A stretch of DNA of 64,000 nucleotides from Fibrobacter sp. (GTDB lineage: Bacteria; Fibrobacterota; Fibrobacteria; Fibrobacterales; Fibrobacteraceae). Location of the stretch: contig JAKSIH010000006.1 in NCBI GenBank assembly GCA_024398935.1, positions 38,956 through 102,955 on the forward strand, read 5' to 3'. The position numbers and the translations under genes are program-made. Shown here piece after piece: positions 1 through 9,446 of the stretch. The notes beneath the pieces are model-generated. The model was given only the letters and a program-made list of their open reading frames with translations. It did not search any database and was not told the DNA's origin. How positions within the stretch are numbered: the first letter of the stretch is position 1; every line of letters starts with the position of its first letter.

Positions 1-210
1 CGTAATATCATCATGATTCCAGTCCGAATAATCCGGATCCGAAGAGGCGCTATATCCAAGACACCTAAAATCGGCACTAAAATCAAGAAATAAATTTAAG
101 TCCGGATACTGTCTCACTTGAGTCTTGGAAGAATCCTGGACTAAAGTGCTATCTGCATCCGCAAATGCAAAAGCCGCAAGGGCTAGCAGAACTATCAAAA
201 ATCTTTTCAT
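1..210 (-). CDS. Secreted protein, N-terminal part only (cut by window edge)
   Basis: The first 70 codons of a minus-strand gene are present and the rest lies outside the window. The start codon at 208-210 is preceded by a strong ribosome binding site (AGGAGGAAAT). The protein begins MKRFLIVLLALAAFAFADAD, a classical Sec signal peptide with likely cleavage after Ala-17. The visible mature part is Asp/Ser-rich with no recognised domain. Function is unknown; export to the periplasm or outer membrane is the only supported inference. Confidence 0.75.
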   Translation of the reverse strand, partial: MKRFLIVLLALAAFAFADADSTLVQDSSKTQVRQYPDLNLFLDFSADFRCLGYSASSDPDYSDWNHDDIT

Positions 211-270
211 ATTTCCTCCTTATAAAATAATGTAGTAATAAACGGACGCAGAAACTTTCCGCCAGTAAAC

Positions 271-303
271 AAAAAAAATCTGCCGACTTCCCGACAGATT
301 TTT
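271..303 (-). terminator. Rho-independent terminator after tmk
   Basis: AAAAATCTG (274-282) pairs with CAGATTTTT (295-303). Read on the minus strand the stem is followed by a run of T (complement of the A-run at 271-278). It lies just downstream of the thymidylate kinase stop codon. Confidence 0.7.
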
Positions 304-327
304 AAACATTTGGATTGAATCGCTAAA

Positions 328-960
328 CTAAGCCAGCTTGGTCTTTACCAGCTTGATGAGATCCGCGAAGACTTCATCCGGAGTACGTTCGCCGTTAATG
401 GCGGAAACGCAGTCACTGTAATCGCGGGCCGCAGCCAGATAGCCTTCACGAACCTTCTCAAAAAATTCAGCCTTCTCGCTTTCCAGACGGTCCGGAGCCT
501 CCCCGCGCCTGGAGGTGCGCTCACGGCTGCATTCCACGCTGATGTCGATAACCACCGTCAGTTCCGGGAAACAGTCACCGCAGGTCAGTTCCGTAAGGCG
601 CTGCACCTTGTCGGCACCAAGACCGCGGGCGTATCCCTGGTAGGCAAAGGTACTCCAGGCAAAGCGATCCGCGATCACCACCTTTCCTTCTTCAAGAGCG
701 GGGCGGATGATTTCGTGAATCACCTGGGCGCGTGCTGCATTATACAGCAACAGCTCGGTGTCGTCCCCCATGATTCCCTTGAAGGATGGATCCAGCAATA
801 GCTCGCGGATGCGTTCGGAAATCTTCGCGCCACCGGGTTCACGCAGGCGCACCACCTGGTAGCCTTCGGATTCAAGCGCGGACACCAGCATGTCGATCTG
901 CGTCGACTTGCCGGAACCGTCAATACCTTCCAATGAAAAGAAACGCCTTGCAGTCTTCAT
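328..960 (-). CDS. tmk: Thymidylate kinase
   Basis: Phosphorylates dTMP to dTDP with ATP, an essential cytoplasmic step of dTTP synthesis. The 210-residue protein has the P-loop GIDGSGKST near residue 12, the DR(F/Y) substrate motif in DRFAWSTFAYQGYARGL, and a LID region containing RTSRRGEAPDRLE. Length and motif order fit the bacterial Tmk family. The start at 958-960 is chosen because translation then opens MKTARRFFSLEG, as in other Tmk proteins. An in-frame start 48 bases upstream would add residues encoded by a dispersed intergenic repeat. No strong Shine-Dalgarno is seen. secA lies upstream on the same strand across a 125-bp repeat-containing gap. Confidence 0.95.
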   Translation of the reverse strand: MKTARRFFSLEGIDGSGKSTQIDMLVSALESEGYQVVRLREPGGAKISERIRELLLDPSFKGIMGDDTELLLYNAARAQVIHEIIRPALEEGKVVIADRFAWSTFAYQGYARGLGADKVQRLTELTCGDCFPELTVVIDISVECSRERTSRRGEAPDRLESEKAEFFEKVREGYLAAARDYSDCVSAINGERTPDEVFADLIKLVKTKLA

Positions 961-1085
961 AAGAGGTCGCTCACTTCGTTCGCTTTGAGCTATGAGGTCG
1001 CTGCGCATTGAGGTGTGAGGAATTCCTCAAAGGCCGAAGGCCGGCCTCATACCTCAGAGCACCGTAGGTGCGACCTCAAACCTCA
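961..1085. repeat. Dispersed GAGGT/CTTTGAG intergenic repeat between secA and tmk
   Basis: This gap is made of short modules such as GAGGTCGC, CTTTGAGCTATGAGGT and CCTCATACCTCA, in both orientations. The same words recur at about 20250-20310 and, more degenerately, at about 58248-58285. The inner part CCGAAGGCCGG can fold as a hairpin. It is a copy of a dispersed palindromic intergenic family; no protein is encoded. Confidence 0.5.
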
Positions 1086-4034
1086 TTAATCTTCAGAATC
1101 GCCTTCGCCCTTGCCGTGGCACTTCTTGTACTTGAGGCCGGAACCGCACCAGCAAAGGTCATTGCGACCGATCTTGGGAGCGGACTGGGCGGCACGCTTT
1201 GCAGCAAGAACGCGAGGATCCGTATAGGTGCGGCGAACCGTAGGACGACCGCCTTCGGCAGCACCTGCAGGAGCTTCCGTAGCCTGCTGCTGTGCCTGCT
1301 GTTCTTCGCTAATTGCGTTGGATTCAGAAGATGCAGCCTGACCGGCGAGACCGGCGGCCTTTGCGCCTTCGGCACCATTGTTTTCAGCAGCTTGATTATC
1401 TGCGTTGCCCATCGCTTCGCGAGCAGCCTTTTCAGCAGCAATTTCTTCGTCCGTCTTCAGGCGGATCATATCCGGGGAAACGGTCTGGCCGTTGGGCAGG
1501 GTAATGCGGATGTTCAGGATACGCAGGCTGGTAAGAGTTGCAATCTTTTCCAGGCAGCTTTCGAACATGCTAAAGCCTTCGTTCTTATAGACCATCAGGG
1601 GATCCTTCTGGGCGTAACCGTGGAAGCGGATGGCGTCCTTCAGCTGGTCCATGGCATAGAGATGTTCCTTCCATACCTGGTCGATGGTCATGAGGAGGAA
1701 GCGGCGTTCAATCTGCTTGAAGTCTTCTTCCGGGATAATCTTGGTCAGCTTGTCGTAGCGAGCCTTGCACAGGTCGATGATTTCCTGAAGGATCACTTCA
1801 GGAGTCTTGGTCATAGCCTCTTCAAGAGTCAGCTTGTAATTCAGGGCCATGGAACGTTCCAGATCCGTGCCCAGTTCCTCCAGCTTCCATTCTTCCGGAT
1901 AGCTCTTGGCGGCAATGTACTGGGAAACCTTGATATCGCAGGCATCCTCGATACGGTTCAGGATTTCCTCGCGGACATCCTCACCATTCAGGATACGGCG
2001 ACGCAGGCCGTAGATCACCTTACGCTGTTCGTTCATCACGTTATCGTAATCCAGCAGGTGCTTACGGATGTCGAAGCTCTGGCCTTCCACGCGGCGCTGT
2101 GCGCTACGGATGGAACGGCTGACGATGGGATGGGTAATCACCTCGTCGTCCTTCACGCCGAAACGGGTCATCAGGTTCTTCACGTTAGCGCCACCAAAGA
2201 TACGCATCAGGTTGTCATCCAGGGACAGGAAGTACTGGCTGGAACCCGGGTCACCCTGACGGCCGGAACGACCGCGGAGCTGGTTGTCGATACGGCGGGA
2301 TTCATGACGTTCGGTACCCAGCACATGGAGACCGCCCAGTTCGGTTACCCCTTCGCCAAGGGCAATGTCGGTACCACGACCGGCCATGTTGGTCGCGATG
2401 GTCACCTTGCCCTTGTGACCGGCATACTGGATGATTTCAGCTTCACGGCCATGGTTCTTTGCGTTCAGCACTTCATGAGGAATACCCGCCTGTTCGAGAA
2501 GGACATGGAGATGCTCGGACTTTTCAATGGAGGCGGTACCCACCAGCAAGGGCTGTCCCTTGGCATGGCGTTCCCTAATCTCTTCAACGATTGCGCTCCA
2601 CTTGGCGTCCTCGGTCTTGTACACCAGGTCCTGTTCATCCTTACGGATACAGGGACGGTTGGTGGGAATCACCCAGGTGTTCATGTTGTAGATCTTGATA
2701 AATTCCGTAGCTTCCGTTTCGGCGGTACCGGTCATACCGGACAGCTTCTTGTACATGCGGAAGTAGTTCTGGAAGGTAATGGTGGCAAGAGTCTGGTTCT
2801 CGCGACGGATCTGCACGTTCTCCTTGGCTTCGATAGCCTGGTGCATGCCGTTGCTGTAACGGCGGCCTTCCATGAGACGGCCAGTGTTTTCGTCCACGAT
2901 AATGACCTCGCCATCGCGCACGATGTAGTCCACGTCGCGGGTGTAGATATGCCATGCCTTCAGGGCCTGGTCAATGAAATGAACCCAGTCCGCATGCTCG
3001 CCGTACAGGTTGGTCACCTGAAGAATGCTTTCGATGTGGGCGACACCCTTGGAAGTGAGCTGGATGACCTTGTCCTTCTCATCTACGCCGAAGTCCTTGT
3101 TCTTCACAAGCTTCTTCGCGATCTCGTTTGCCTTGGCATACTTGTCGGTGGCGTCCTCGGCAGGACCGGAAATAATAAGCGGGGTACGGGCTTCGTCGAT
3201 CAGGATGGAGTCCACTTCGTCAACGATACAGAAATTCAGTTCGCGCTGCACCAGCTGATTGGGCTCGATCGCCATGTTGTCACGGAGGTAGTCGAAACCG
3301 AATTCGTTGTTGGTACCATAAGTCACGTCGGAGTTGTAACTTTCGCGGCGCTGTTCCGGATTGAGGCCATTCACGATAAGGCCAACGGTGAGACCCAGGA
3401 ACTTATAGACCATGCCCATCTGCTTGGCATCACGGCCGGCCAGGTAGTCGTTCACGGTCACCACGTGGACACCCTTTCCGGAAAGGGCATTCAGGTAAAC
3501 GGGAAGGGCCGCAGCAAGTGTCTTACCTTCACCGGTTGCCATTTCGGAAATGGCACCTTCGTGAAGAACAAGGCCACCGATCATCTGCACGTCGAAAGGC
3601 ATCATGCGGAAAGGCTTCACGGAGTCGGGATACAGCTCGCGGACCTTGGCATAGACGGAAGCCGGCAGGTAGACTTCCCATTCGTTCTTTCCGGCGGCAA
3701 GTTCTGCCTTTGCCGCATCCGTATACTGCTGCAGGTCACCCAGCTTGCTGAAATCGAAATTGTTTTCAGGCTTGAAGATATTGAAAATACCCAGACGGCG
3801 GTCGCAAGCTTCCTTACAGACGGCGAATGCCTCCACCTTGATATCGTCCAGAGTGGCACCGTTCTTCAGCTTCTCGCGGAGTTCGGCGCTCTTTGCAGCA
3901 AGAGCCACGTCATCCAAGGCTTCCAGACTTTCGCGGGTTTTGTTAATCTGTGCGATGACGGGACGCAGCTGCTTCACCTTGCGTTCATGGGGTGTACCGA
4001 AAACCTTGTGCAAGACGGTATCAATAATGCTCAT
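1086..4034 (-). CDS. secA: Preprotein translocase ATPase SecA
   Basis: The ATP-driven motor that pushes unfolded preproteins through SecYEG. The 982-residue protein carries the DEAD-type nucleotide-binding domains (MATGEGKTLAAALP for Walker A, VDEVDSILIDEARTPLIISG for Walker B), the preprotein cross-linking domain, the second NBD (GTASIEKSE, TNMAGRGTDI, LRGRSGRQGDPG) and the helical scaffold. The C-terminus is a low-complexity Ala/Gln linker ending in the zinc-binding SEC-C motif CWCGSGLKYKKCH, which normally contacts SecB or ribosomes. The start at 4032-4034 has a GGAAAC Shine-Dalgarno. Length is slightly above the usual 850-950 residues because of the linker. Confidence 0.98.
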   Translation of the reverse strand: MSIIDTVLHKVFGTPHERKVKQLRPVIAQINKTRESLEALDDVALAAKSAELREKLKNGATLDDIKVEAFAVCKEACDRRLGIFNIFKPENNFDFSKLGDLQQYTDAAKAELAAGKNEWEVYLPASVYAKVRELYPDSVKPFRMMPFDVQMIGGLVLHEGAISEMATGEGKTLAAALPVYLNALSGKGVHVVTVNDYLAGRDAKQMGMVYKFLGLTVGLIVNGLNPEQRRESYNSDVTYGTNNEFGFDYLRDNMAIEPNQLVQRELNFCIVDEVDSILIDEARTPLIISGPAEDATDKYAKANEIAKKLVKNKDFGVDEKDKVIQLTSKGVAHIESILQVTNLYGEHADWVHFIDQALKAWHIYTRDVDYIVRDGEVIIVDENTGRLMEGRRYSNGMHQAIEAKENVQIRRENQTLATITFQNYFRMYKKLSGMTGTAETEATEFIKIYNMNTWVIPTNRPCIRKDEQDLVYKTEDAKWSAIVEEIRERHAKGQPLLVGTASIEKSEHLHVLLEQAGIPHEVLNAKNHGREAEIIQYAGHKGKVTIATNMAGRGTDIALGEGVTELGGLHVLGTERHESRRIDNQLRGRSGRQGDPGSSQYFLSLDDNLMRIFGGANVKNLMTRFGVKDDEVITHPIVSRSIRSAQRRVEGQSFDIRKHLLDYDNVMNEQRKVIYGLRRRILNGEDVREEILNRIEDACDIKVSQYIAAKSYPEEWKLEELGTDLERSMALNYKLTLEEAMTKTPEVILQEIIDLCKARYDKLTKIIPEEDFKQIERRFLLMTIDQVWKEHLYAMDQLKDAIRFHGYAQKDPLMVYKNEGFSMFESCLEKIATLTSLRILNIRITLPNGQTVSPDMIRLKTDEEIAAEKAAREAMGNADNQAAENNGAEGAKAAGLAGQAASSESNAISEEQQAQQQATEAPAGAAEGGRPTVRRTYTDPRVLAAKRAAQSAPKIGRNDLCWCGSGLKYKKCHGKGEGDSED

Positions 4035-4249
4035 TTTGTTTCCTTTTTACGGCCGAAGGCTACGCCCGCGGTCTCTGTTAAATTTTTACGCGGATAATTT
4101 AGCAAATCACATGCCAAGCCGGTTTTGTAGCAAAGTGAAACAGGCGCAATAAATAATACATCGCGGGCAAGGACTTCCGCAAACCAGGGAATTGACACTT
4201 TCGCCACCACGGAACGATAAAACAGGAAACACCGGGAGAGGAAACCCAT

Positions 4250-4720
4250 ATGCAAGAATACAGCTTCTTTTTCGACGAGGAAATCCTAAGGGGCTTTTCA
4301 GCCCTGAGACTTGTGGAATGGTTCAGGATGTACCGCAATGTAAGACTGCAAATGATGGAAATCGTTTCCGCCGACATAGACAGCGGCGAGGCGGCAAAGG
4401 CTAATTTCACAGCGGGACCAGGCTTTCCCAGCTACCCCGACAGCGTCCTGCAGGGTGTTACCGGAATCCGCCTCGAGAGAAACAGGCTCAACGTCACCCT
4501 ATGCGACCAGGACCTGCTAAAAGCCACAAGGCAACTCTGCAAGATCATGCAGGAGGCAAACTTTCACCACCGCTGTGTCATCAGGGGCCACGGACACAAC
4601 GGGGACTGCACCTACGCCGTCCATTACAAAGGCGCCACCTGCAACCGCGACAACGCCGAAAACCACCAGATTACAATTAAATTTTCGGACTCGCCGAAAC
4701 CCATGGTAATAAAAATCTAG
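4250..4720 (+). CDS. Hypothetical protein, 156 residues
   Basis: I do not recognise this protein. It starts MQEYSFFFDEEILRGFSALR after a GAGAGGAAAC ribosome binding site. It is soluble, without signal peptide or membrane segment, and has a His/Cys-rich stretch near residues 105-135 (HHRCVIRGHGHNGDC, CNRDN) that could bind metal. It is divergent from secA and converges with the outer-membrane protein gene on the minus strand, overlapping its end by four bases. The RBS and sensible composition support a real gene; function is unknown. Confidence 0.7.
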   Translation: MQEYSFFFDEEILRGFSALRLVEWFRMYRNVRLQMMEIVSADIDSGEAAKANFTAGPGFPSYPDSVLQGVTGIRLERNRLNVTLCDQDLLKATRQLCKIMQEANFHHRCVIRGHGHNGDCTYAVHYKGATCNRDNAENHQITIKFSDSPKPMVIKI

Positions 4721-5604
4721 AACCTTCTCACCACGAGAATCTTGAAGGCGGCCACCAGCTTTTGTTCCCAATGGTGGTCGAATACCTCGGGCATGTATTC
4801 CATTTCCATCACCATATTCCAGGACCAGGTTTCGCCAATACTTCCCCAGGCCATCTTGGCGATCACTTCCGGGAGAAGCAGCGCCTCGCTGGCATCCTCG
4901 TCGCTACCGATGGCAATGCCCGCAACGCCCCACAGGTTGATGAACATGCCGTTATCATAAACCCAACTGTAGGTGTATCCCAGATCCACCCAGGTGCTGT
5001 AGGTCTCACGGCTATGACTGTAGAAGGGAAGATACCCGCTATGATCCTTCGCCATGACGGACTGAAAGCGGCCACCCACAATCCAGCTGCCCGCCGATGT
5101 TTCCTGTTTCAGGTCCAGGAAATAGGCAGCCCGGGGAGTAAAGTACTCGTCGGCAGTGGCCATCCACAGAGCGGACAGGTACATGTCACGCTGCCAGAGA
5201 TCGACGAAAATGTCTTCGGACTTGTCGCCATTTTCATCTATTTTTCCCCCAGCGGTAAATCCACTATATCTACGATACTTTGTCTGTAACCACCAGTTGC
5301 CAGGGAAAAAATCCAGACCCGTTTCGAAGGCAACGGACTTGGAGCGGTCATGGCCTGTAGTGAAAGGCAGAGAATAGATAAAGTCGAAGTACAGATCCCT
5401 GTAGCCAAATCCAAGACCCACATCCACGGGGCGATTGGAATTCATGGCACCCTTGTTAAATTCGCTACTCCAGAAGGAGACGAAATTGTAGTTGCACAAA
5501 AATCGCAGGGGGAACTTTTTCTCGAATTCCGCGATAGCCCCAAAAGAAAGGCTCGCCCCAATGGAAAGGGCAAAAATAAGGGCTGCTGAAAAACGGAAAA
5601 ACAT
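4717..5604 (-). CDS. Outer-membrane beta-barrel protein (DUF4421-like)
   Basis: 295 residues opening with a signal peptide (MFFRFSAALIFALSIGASLSFGA). The mature part alternates aromatic and small residues in short amphipathic strands (DVGLGFGYRDLYFDFIYSLPF, WWLQTKYRRYSGF) and ends in Arg-Arg-Phe, a terminal aromatic as expected for BAM-inserted barrels. The pattern resembles DUF4421-type barrels of Bacteroidota and Fibrobacterota; the family name is by resemblance only. It is divergent from the acid phosphatase gene, with about 50 bases between the starts. Confidence 0.75.
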   Translation of the reverse strand: MFFRFSAALIFALSIGASLSFGAIAEFEKKFPLRFLCNYNFVSFWSSEFNKGAMNSNRPVDVGLGFGYRDLYFDFIYSLPFTTGHDRSKSVAFETGLDFFPGNWWLQTKYRRYSGFTAGGKIDENGDKSEDIFVDLWQRDMYLSALWMATADEYFTPRAAYFLDLKQETSAGSWIVGGRFQSVMAKDHSGYLPFYSHSRETYSTWVDLGYTYSWVYDNGMFINLWGVAGIAIGSDEDASEALLLPEVIAKMAWGSIGETWSWNMVMEMEYMPEVFDHHWEQKLVAAFKILVVRRF

Positions 5605-5653
5605 CGGGCCAAAGCTAGAAAATTTATCTTTTCACCAAAACGGGTATTCCATC

Positions 5654-7117
5654 ATGTCTCTATTTTTCAGAAGTAAATCACCTGACCTGTCCAGGTCCAT
5701 TTCCGCCCTTGGCACAGCACTTGCAACGGCCGGCCTGACACTTTTCGCAATGGCCGCACCCCTGAAGGCCCAGACCTCCATGGAAGAACTGCGGGCCCAT
5801 CCGGAATACACCGCCAGCAATTATCTTGTCTATCCAGAACCGGACAAGAATGTCAAATATACCAAGGCGCCCAAGGGATACAAGCCTTTCTATATCAGCC
5901 ATTACGGTCGCCATGGAAGCCGCTACCATCACAGCGCCGACGAATACAACTACCTGTTCGAAACTCTCCAGAAGGCGGATGCCGCAAAGGCCCTGACCCT
6001 GGATGGAAAGCGCCTGCTAATCGCCACCCAGCTTCTTTCCCAGAAGGCGGCCCCCCGCGCCGGTGACCTGACCCAGGTAGGCGCCGCCCAGCATCAGGGA
6101 ATTGCAAAGCGCATGGTGAAAAACTTCCCGGAACTTTTCAAGAGCAAGAAGGTGAAGGGCAAGAAAATCCAGCCGCATGTCGACGCCTACGCAAGTACCT
6201 CGGGCCGCTGCATCGTCAGCATGTCCGCCTTCGCCGCAGGCATGGGCTCCGTAGCTCCCGATGTGGATTTCAGCCTGGAATCCGGCAAGGACCTGATGAG
6301 CTTTATCTGCACCTACAACTGGGGCGATATGGACTACACCCGTCCCGCCGCCTACATGCAGGAAAGTGACAAGCTGTGGGGCGCCATCGATCCCAAGCCC
6401 CTCATGAAAAAGCTGTTCAGCGACAGTACCTACGTGGTAGCCAACATCGACGCCCATAATTTTTACAACAAGCTGTTCGAAATCGTAAGCAGCATGCAGG
6501 GCATGGACGCTCCCCTCAAGGATGTAATCCACGCCAATCTCTGCGACGTAAAGACCGGCAGCTGTAACGATATCCTGGACAGCCTCTTTACCGTGGAAGA
6601 ATCCATCACCCGCTGGAAGGCGCAGAATTCCTGGTGGTACAGCCTGCTGGGAACAAGCCCCCTCCAGAATACCACCAAGGGCATTGACTACGCCAGGGGA
6701 ACTCTGGAGCACATCATCGGGGAAGCAAACCGCGCCATCGCCAACAATGCCACCGTAGCAACGCTCCGCTTCGGGCATGACGCCGGCCTATTACCTTTAG
6801 CGGGCCTGATGCAGCTCTCCATCGCAAACGCAAGGGTAAGCGACCTCTCGAAATTACATGAGGAATGGAACGACTTCCGGGTCATTCCCATGGCGGCAAA
6901 CCTGCAGATTATTTTCTACAAGAAACAGGGCGCCACAGGTACCACGAAAAAGGCTGGCAGTCCCGCCGCAACAAAGTCTAACGATATCCTGGTGAAGTTC
7001 CTCTACAACGAGCGGGAAATCACGGCACCCATCCCCTGCGAGGAAAACTGCCCCGCGGCTCCCTACTACAAGTGGGACGACGTAAAGAATTTCTACAAGG
7101 GAATTCTCGCGCAGTAA
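5654..7117 (+). CDS. Secreted histidine-type acid phosphatase (clade 2)
   Basis: Likely hydrolyses phosphomonoesters (phytate, sugar phosphates or similar) in the periplasm or outside the cell through a phosphohistidine intermediate. The 487-residue protein has a signal peptide (cleavage near ALKAQ, residue 40), the catalytic RHGSR at residues 86-90 and the HD proton-donor motif at 375-376 (FGHDAG), the two hallmarks of clade-2 histidine phosphatases. A longer reading from 5492 is rejected: it would run through the divergent promoter region and bury the signal peptide. The substrate cannot be read from sequence. Confidence 0.88.
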   Translation: MSLFFRSKSPDLSRSISALGTALATAGLTLFAMAAPLKAQTSMEELRAHPEYTASNYLVYPEPDKNVKYTKAPKGYKPFYISHYGRHGSRYHHSADEYNYLFETLQKADAAKALTLDGKRLLIATQLLSQKAAPRAGDLTQVGAAQHQGIAKRMVKNFPELFKSKKVKGKKIQPHVDAYASTSGRCIVSMSAFAAGMGSVAPDVDFSLESGKDLMSFICTYNWGDMDYTRPAAYMQESDKLWGAIDPKPLMKKLFSDSTYVVANIDAHNFYNKLFEIVSSMQGMDAPLKDVIHANLCDVKTGSCNDILDSLFTVEESITRWKAQNSWWYSLLGTSPLQNTTKGIDYARGTLEHIIGEANRAIANNATVATLRFGHDAGLLPLAGLMQLSIANARVSDLSKLHEEWNDFRVIPMAANLQIIFYKKQGATGTTKKAGSPAATKSNDILVKFLYNEREITAPIPCEENCPAAPYYKWDDVKNFYKGILAQ

Positions 7118-7203
7118 CTGGATCCTTCGCCCTTGCGGGCTCAGGATGACGGAAACATTGTGGGCTCAGGATGACAGAGAGCGTCACAGGGACAGGATAC
7201 GCT
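7118..7203. repeat. Dispersed GGATCC-(N)-TCAGGATGAC repeat between convergent genes
   Basis: The 86-bp gap holds GGATCCTTCGCCC followed by two copies of CTCAGGATGAC. Related words occur at 54163-54195 (GTCATCCTGAGC ... GGATCTAGC) and 61069-61120 (GTCATCCTGA ... GGATCCAGC). It is an intergenic palindromic repeat, probably transcribed from both flanking genes. Confidence 0.5.
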
Positions 7204-8790
7204 TTACTCCCCTGTCATGATATGGAAATTGAGATACAGGGAGAAGGTAAAGATGGTACGGCTCATGGGCTCGAAAATATCCGAGGAATAGGCCGCCAGC
7301 TTCACATAGGAATCCAGACGGTTGCCGATATCGATACGGTCCGTCAGCTTGTATTCCAGTGCGGTATTGTTCAACAGCAAGAAGTCCCATCCGCGGGCTC
7401 CGTAATGGGGCATGGATCCGGGAATCGTGCGCATGGCATCCAGAGTCATCTTGTTGTAGAGGCGCCACTTGTCTCTATACAGGAACTCAACCATCAGGCT
7501 ATATTTCACACCCATATTATACTGGTAGTTATTCATGTCGGAAGTGTATTCCGGATGAACCTCCTGGATCAGGTCATCGTAGCCCATGTCCGCGGTTCCC
7601 AGCAGAATCCAGTACAGCTGATTCATAATGCGGAACCGGAAGTTTGGTGTCACCCACAAGGCAAGATCCAGTGCACCGCCCAGGGAAATCGTGCTGACCG
7701 TCGCCAGTTCCCCGTAGAAACTGTCGAAGTCCAGATTGATGGCAAAGTCCAGCCAGTGACCGCGACCGTGAATCCCGATATTCTTCAGCTTTCCCATGAC
7801 GTCAAGCTGGAGCAGGTTCCCCTCGAAACCGCTTTCCCCAAAGACATCCACAGTAAAGTAATCAAAAGGCTGCTTCACGATAGTATAGGGCCTGCCATAT
7901 TCCAGATGAAGCCCCATCATGCCGTGATGATCGTTCCACTCCTCGTCCAGTTCATCTGCACTCTGGCTACCGATGCGGTAGTTACTGCCAAACCGGGATC
8001 CTGCACCTGCCGCAATGGCAAGCTCCACCGGGACCCAGCCCGTGTAGAAATCCCTGTTCCCGAAAGCCTTGCGCTGCAGGTATCCCGCAGGCTCCAGCAC
8101 GAATGCGACAAGCTGGCGGTACCAGGGGACATCTCCCGTGTTGTACGCCAGACGCGAAAGCCTATATAGAGCTTCGCCATAGATGGAGCCGCCAATGGTC
8201 GTAGTGATCAGGTCGTTCGGAGCAGGGTATTCCGTCTCCGCGAACATCTCCCAGGTAAAGCTTCCCAGGGCCGTCCACACCATGCTGCGGTAAAATCCGT
8301 TTCCCCCCGCCCTGGCGGCCGCATAGTAGAAGGACCCCTGGTAGGGATGGCCGTAGAAGTTGATGGCCCAGTGATTGTGGTCCCACTTCCAGCCCTCCTC
8401 GAAGTTACGCTTCCAGTAATCGGGACCCGTATGGGCGTAATGCTTGTCCAGTACATAGTAGTCCCAGGCCCACACAAAAACATTCTGCCCAAGTACCTCG
8501 GCAGCCGTCACGAAGGGAGACACCACGTTCCGGGCAATGCTATCCTCCGGCAGCATGAATACGCGTTCCAGGGTATCCGGCACAAATCCCGCCAGACGCA
8601 GGGAATCCGCAACGCGGATTGAATCCGCATGCAGCCTGTCCTTGCGCCTTCGCATAGCTTCCTGGATACTGAGGACCGAATCCCGCACCATGGAAGTATT
8701 GCCTTTTTCTAACTCCGCAGTCGAGAGCTGCGCCCACGCCAAATTAGCGAGGACGAAAACAGAGAGAAAAAAACACCAGACAACTTTCAT
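7204..8790 (-). CDS. DUF3943-family outer-membrane protein
   Basis: 528 residues with a signal peptide (MKVVWCFFLSVFVLANLAWAQ). The segment DHNHWAINFYGHPYQGSFYY followed by aromatic strands is typical of DUF3943 proteins, predicted outer-membrane or periplasmic proteins of unknown role. The C-terminal 300 residues read as beta-strands and end in a short hydrophobic stretch (FSLYLNFHIMTGE). It converges with the acid phosphatase gene. Confidence 0.8.
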   Translation of the reverse strand: MKVVWCFFLSVFVLANLAWAQLSTAELEKGNTSMVRDSVLSIQEAMRRRKDRLHADSIRVADSLRLAGFVPDTLERVFMLPEDSIARNVVSPFVTAAEVLGQNVFVWAWDYYVLDKHYAHTGPDYWKRNFEEGWKWDHNHWAINFYGHPYQGSFYYAAARAGGNGFYRSMVWTALGSFTWEMFAETEYPAPNDLITTTIGGSIYGEALYRLSRLAYNTGDVPWYRQLVAFVLEPAGYLQRKAFGNRDFYTGWVPVELAIAAGAGSRFGSNYRIGSQSADELDEEWNDHHGMMGLHLEYGRPYTIVKQPFDYFTVDVFGESGFEGNLLQLDVMGKLKNIGIHGRGHWLDFAINLDFDSFYGELATVSTISLGGALDLALWVTPNFRFRIMNQLYWILLGTADMGYDDLIQEVHPEYTSDMNNYQYNMGVKYSLMVEFLYRDKWRLYNKMTLDAMRTIPGSMPHYGARGWDFLLLNNTALEYKLTDRIDIGNRLDSYVKLAAYSSDIFEPMSRTIFTFSLYLNFHIMTGE

Positions 8791-8892
8791 GGCCTAAAAG
8801 TTAGCTATATAGACGCGTGCCTGGTCCAAAAAAAACATTTTACAGACCAATCCTTTTTTTTTCTGACGAACAGAGCAAAAGACGAACAGAAC

Positions 8893-8915
8893 AAAAAAAG
8901 CGGACCATGTCCGCC
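8893..8915 (-). terminator. Rho-independent terminator
   Basis: GCGGAC (8900-8905) and GTCCGC (8909-8914) form a six-pair stem around CAT. On the minus strand it is followed by seven T (8893-8899). It ends the tRNA-Met/lipoprotein transcript. Confidence 0.8.
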
Positions 8916-8966
8916 TTTCATTCTAAAAAGTGATTTCAAAGTCCGGACACATCCGGAAGCTGGAAA

Positions 8967-9425
8967 CTAGTTTCCGGTTCTCACACCGGCCGCCTCGAAC
9001 ACCGCCTTGTTCTTGGGATCGGGCATGGCGACAGAAGTAATCCAGTTGTATTCCGCGATGCCTGCAAGGCCGGTACGGGCGCAAAGCTGGTCGCGGGCCA
9101 CGTTGTAGGCATTGAGAATCTGGATCTTTTCGTTGTCCGGAGCCTTGTCGATGCGTTCGGACCAGCGGACACCCAGTTCTACCAGGGCGGCACTAGTCTT
9201 TGCATAGAGCTTTGCCTTCTCGGAAGAGATTACGCTGCTTGCCGGAGCCTTGAACTGATCTACCTGGACAATGGGCTGGGTCTTGGGAGCGGCGACAGGC
9301 GCCTGCATCTGGGGCACCTCGGCCTGTTCCTCGTTACAGGCGACGAGAGCTGCAGACATAAAAAAAGAGGCGACCGCCAAGAACGTGATTCTGAGGATTC
9401 TGTTTCCAAGAACTCGTTTCGACAT
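8967..9425 (-). CDS. Small lipoprotein, unknown function
   Basis: 152 residues. The signal sequence (MSKRVLGNRILRITFLAVAS...) ends in the lipobox LVAC at about residue 30, followed by an acidic and Pro/Ala-rich linker and a soluble domain of about 95 residues with no recognised family. The start at 9423-9425 is supported by a GAGGC ribosome binding site; an upstream start would read into the tRNA gene. tRNA-Met lies only 21 bases upstream on the same strand with no terminator between, so the two are probably co-transcribed. A terminator follows at 8893-8915. Confidence 0.75.
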   Translation of the reverse strand: MSKRVLGNRILRITFLAVASFFMSAALVACNEEQAEVPQMQAPVAAPKTQPIVQVDQFKAPASSVISSEKAKLYAKTSAALVELGVRWSERIDKAPDNEKIQILNAYNVARDQLCARTGLAGIAEYNWITSVAMPDPKNKAVFEAAGVRTGN

Positions 9426-9446
9426 ATCTGCCTCTTTTTTATTTAA

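Noticed and set aside
1068..4097. Long open frame on the plus strand, about 1000 codons, opposite secA
   Set aside because: It mirrors secA codon by codon. No RBS, no domain, and composition typical of an antisense shadow in a GC-biased third position. secA is unmistakable.
5492..5653. N-terminal extension of the acid phosphatase
   Set aside because: Overlaps the start of the divergent outer-membrane gene and hides the signal peptide.
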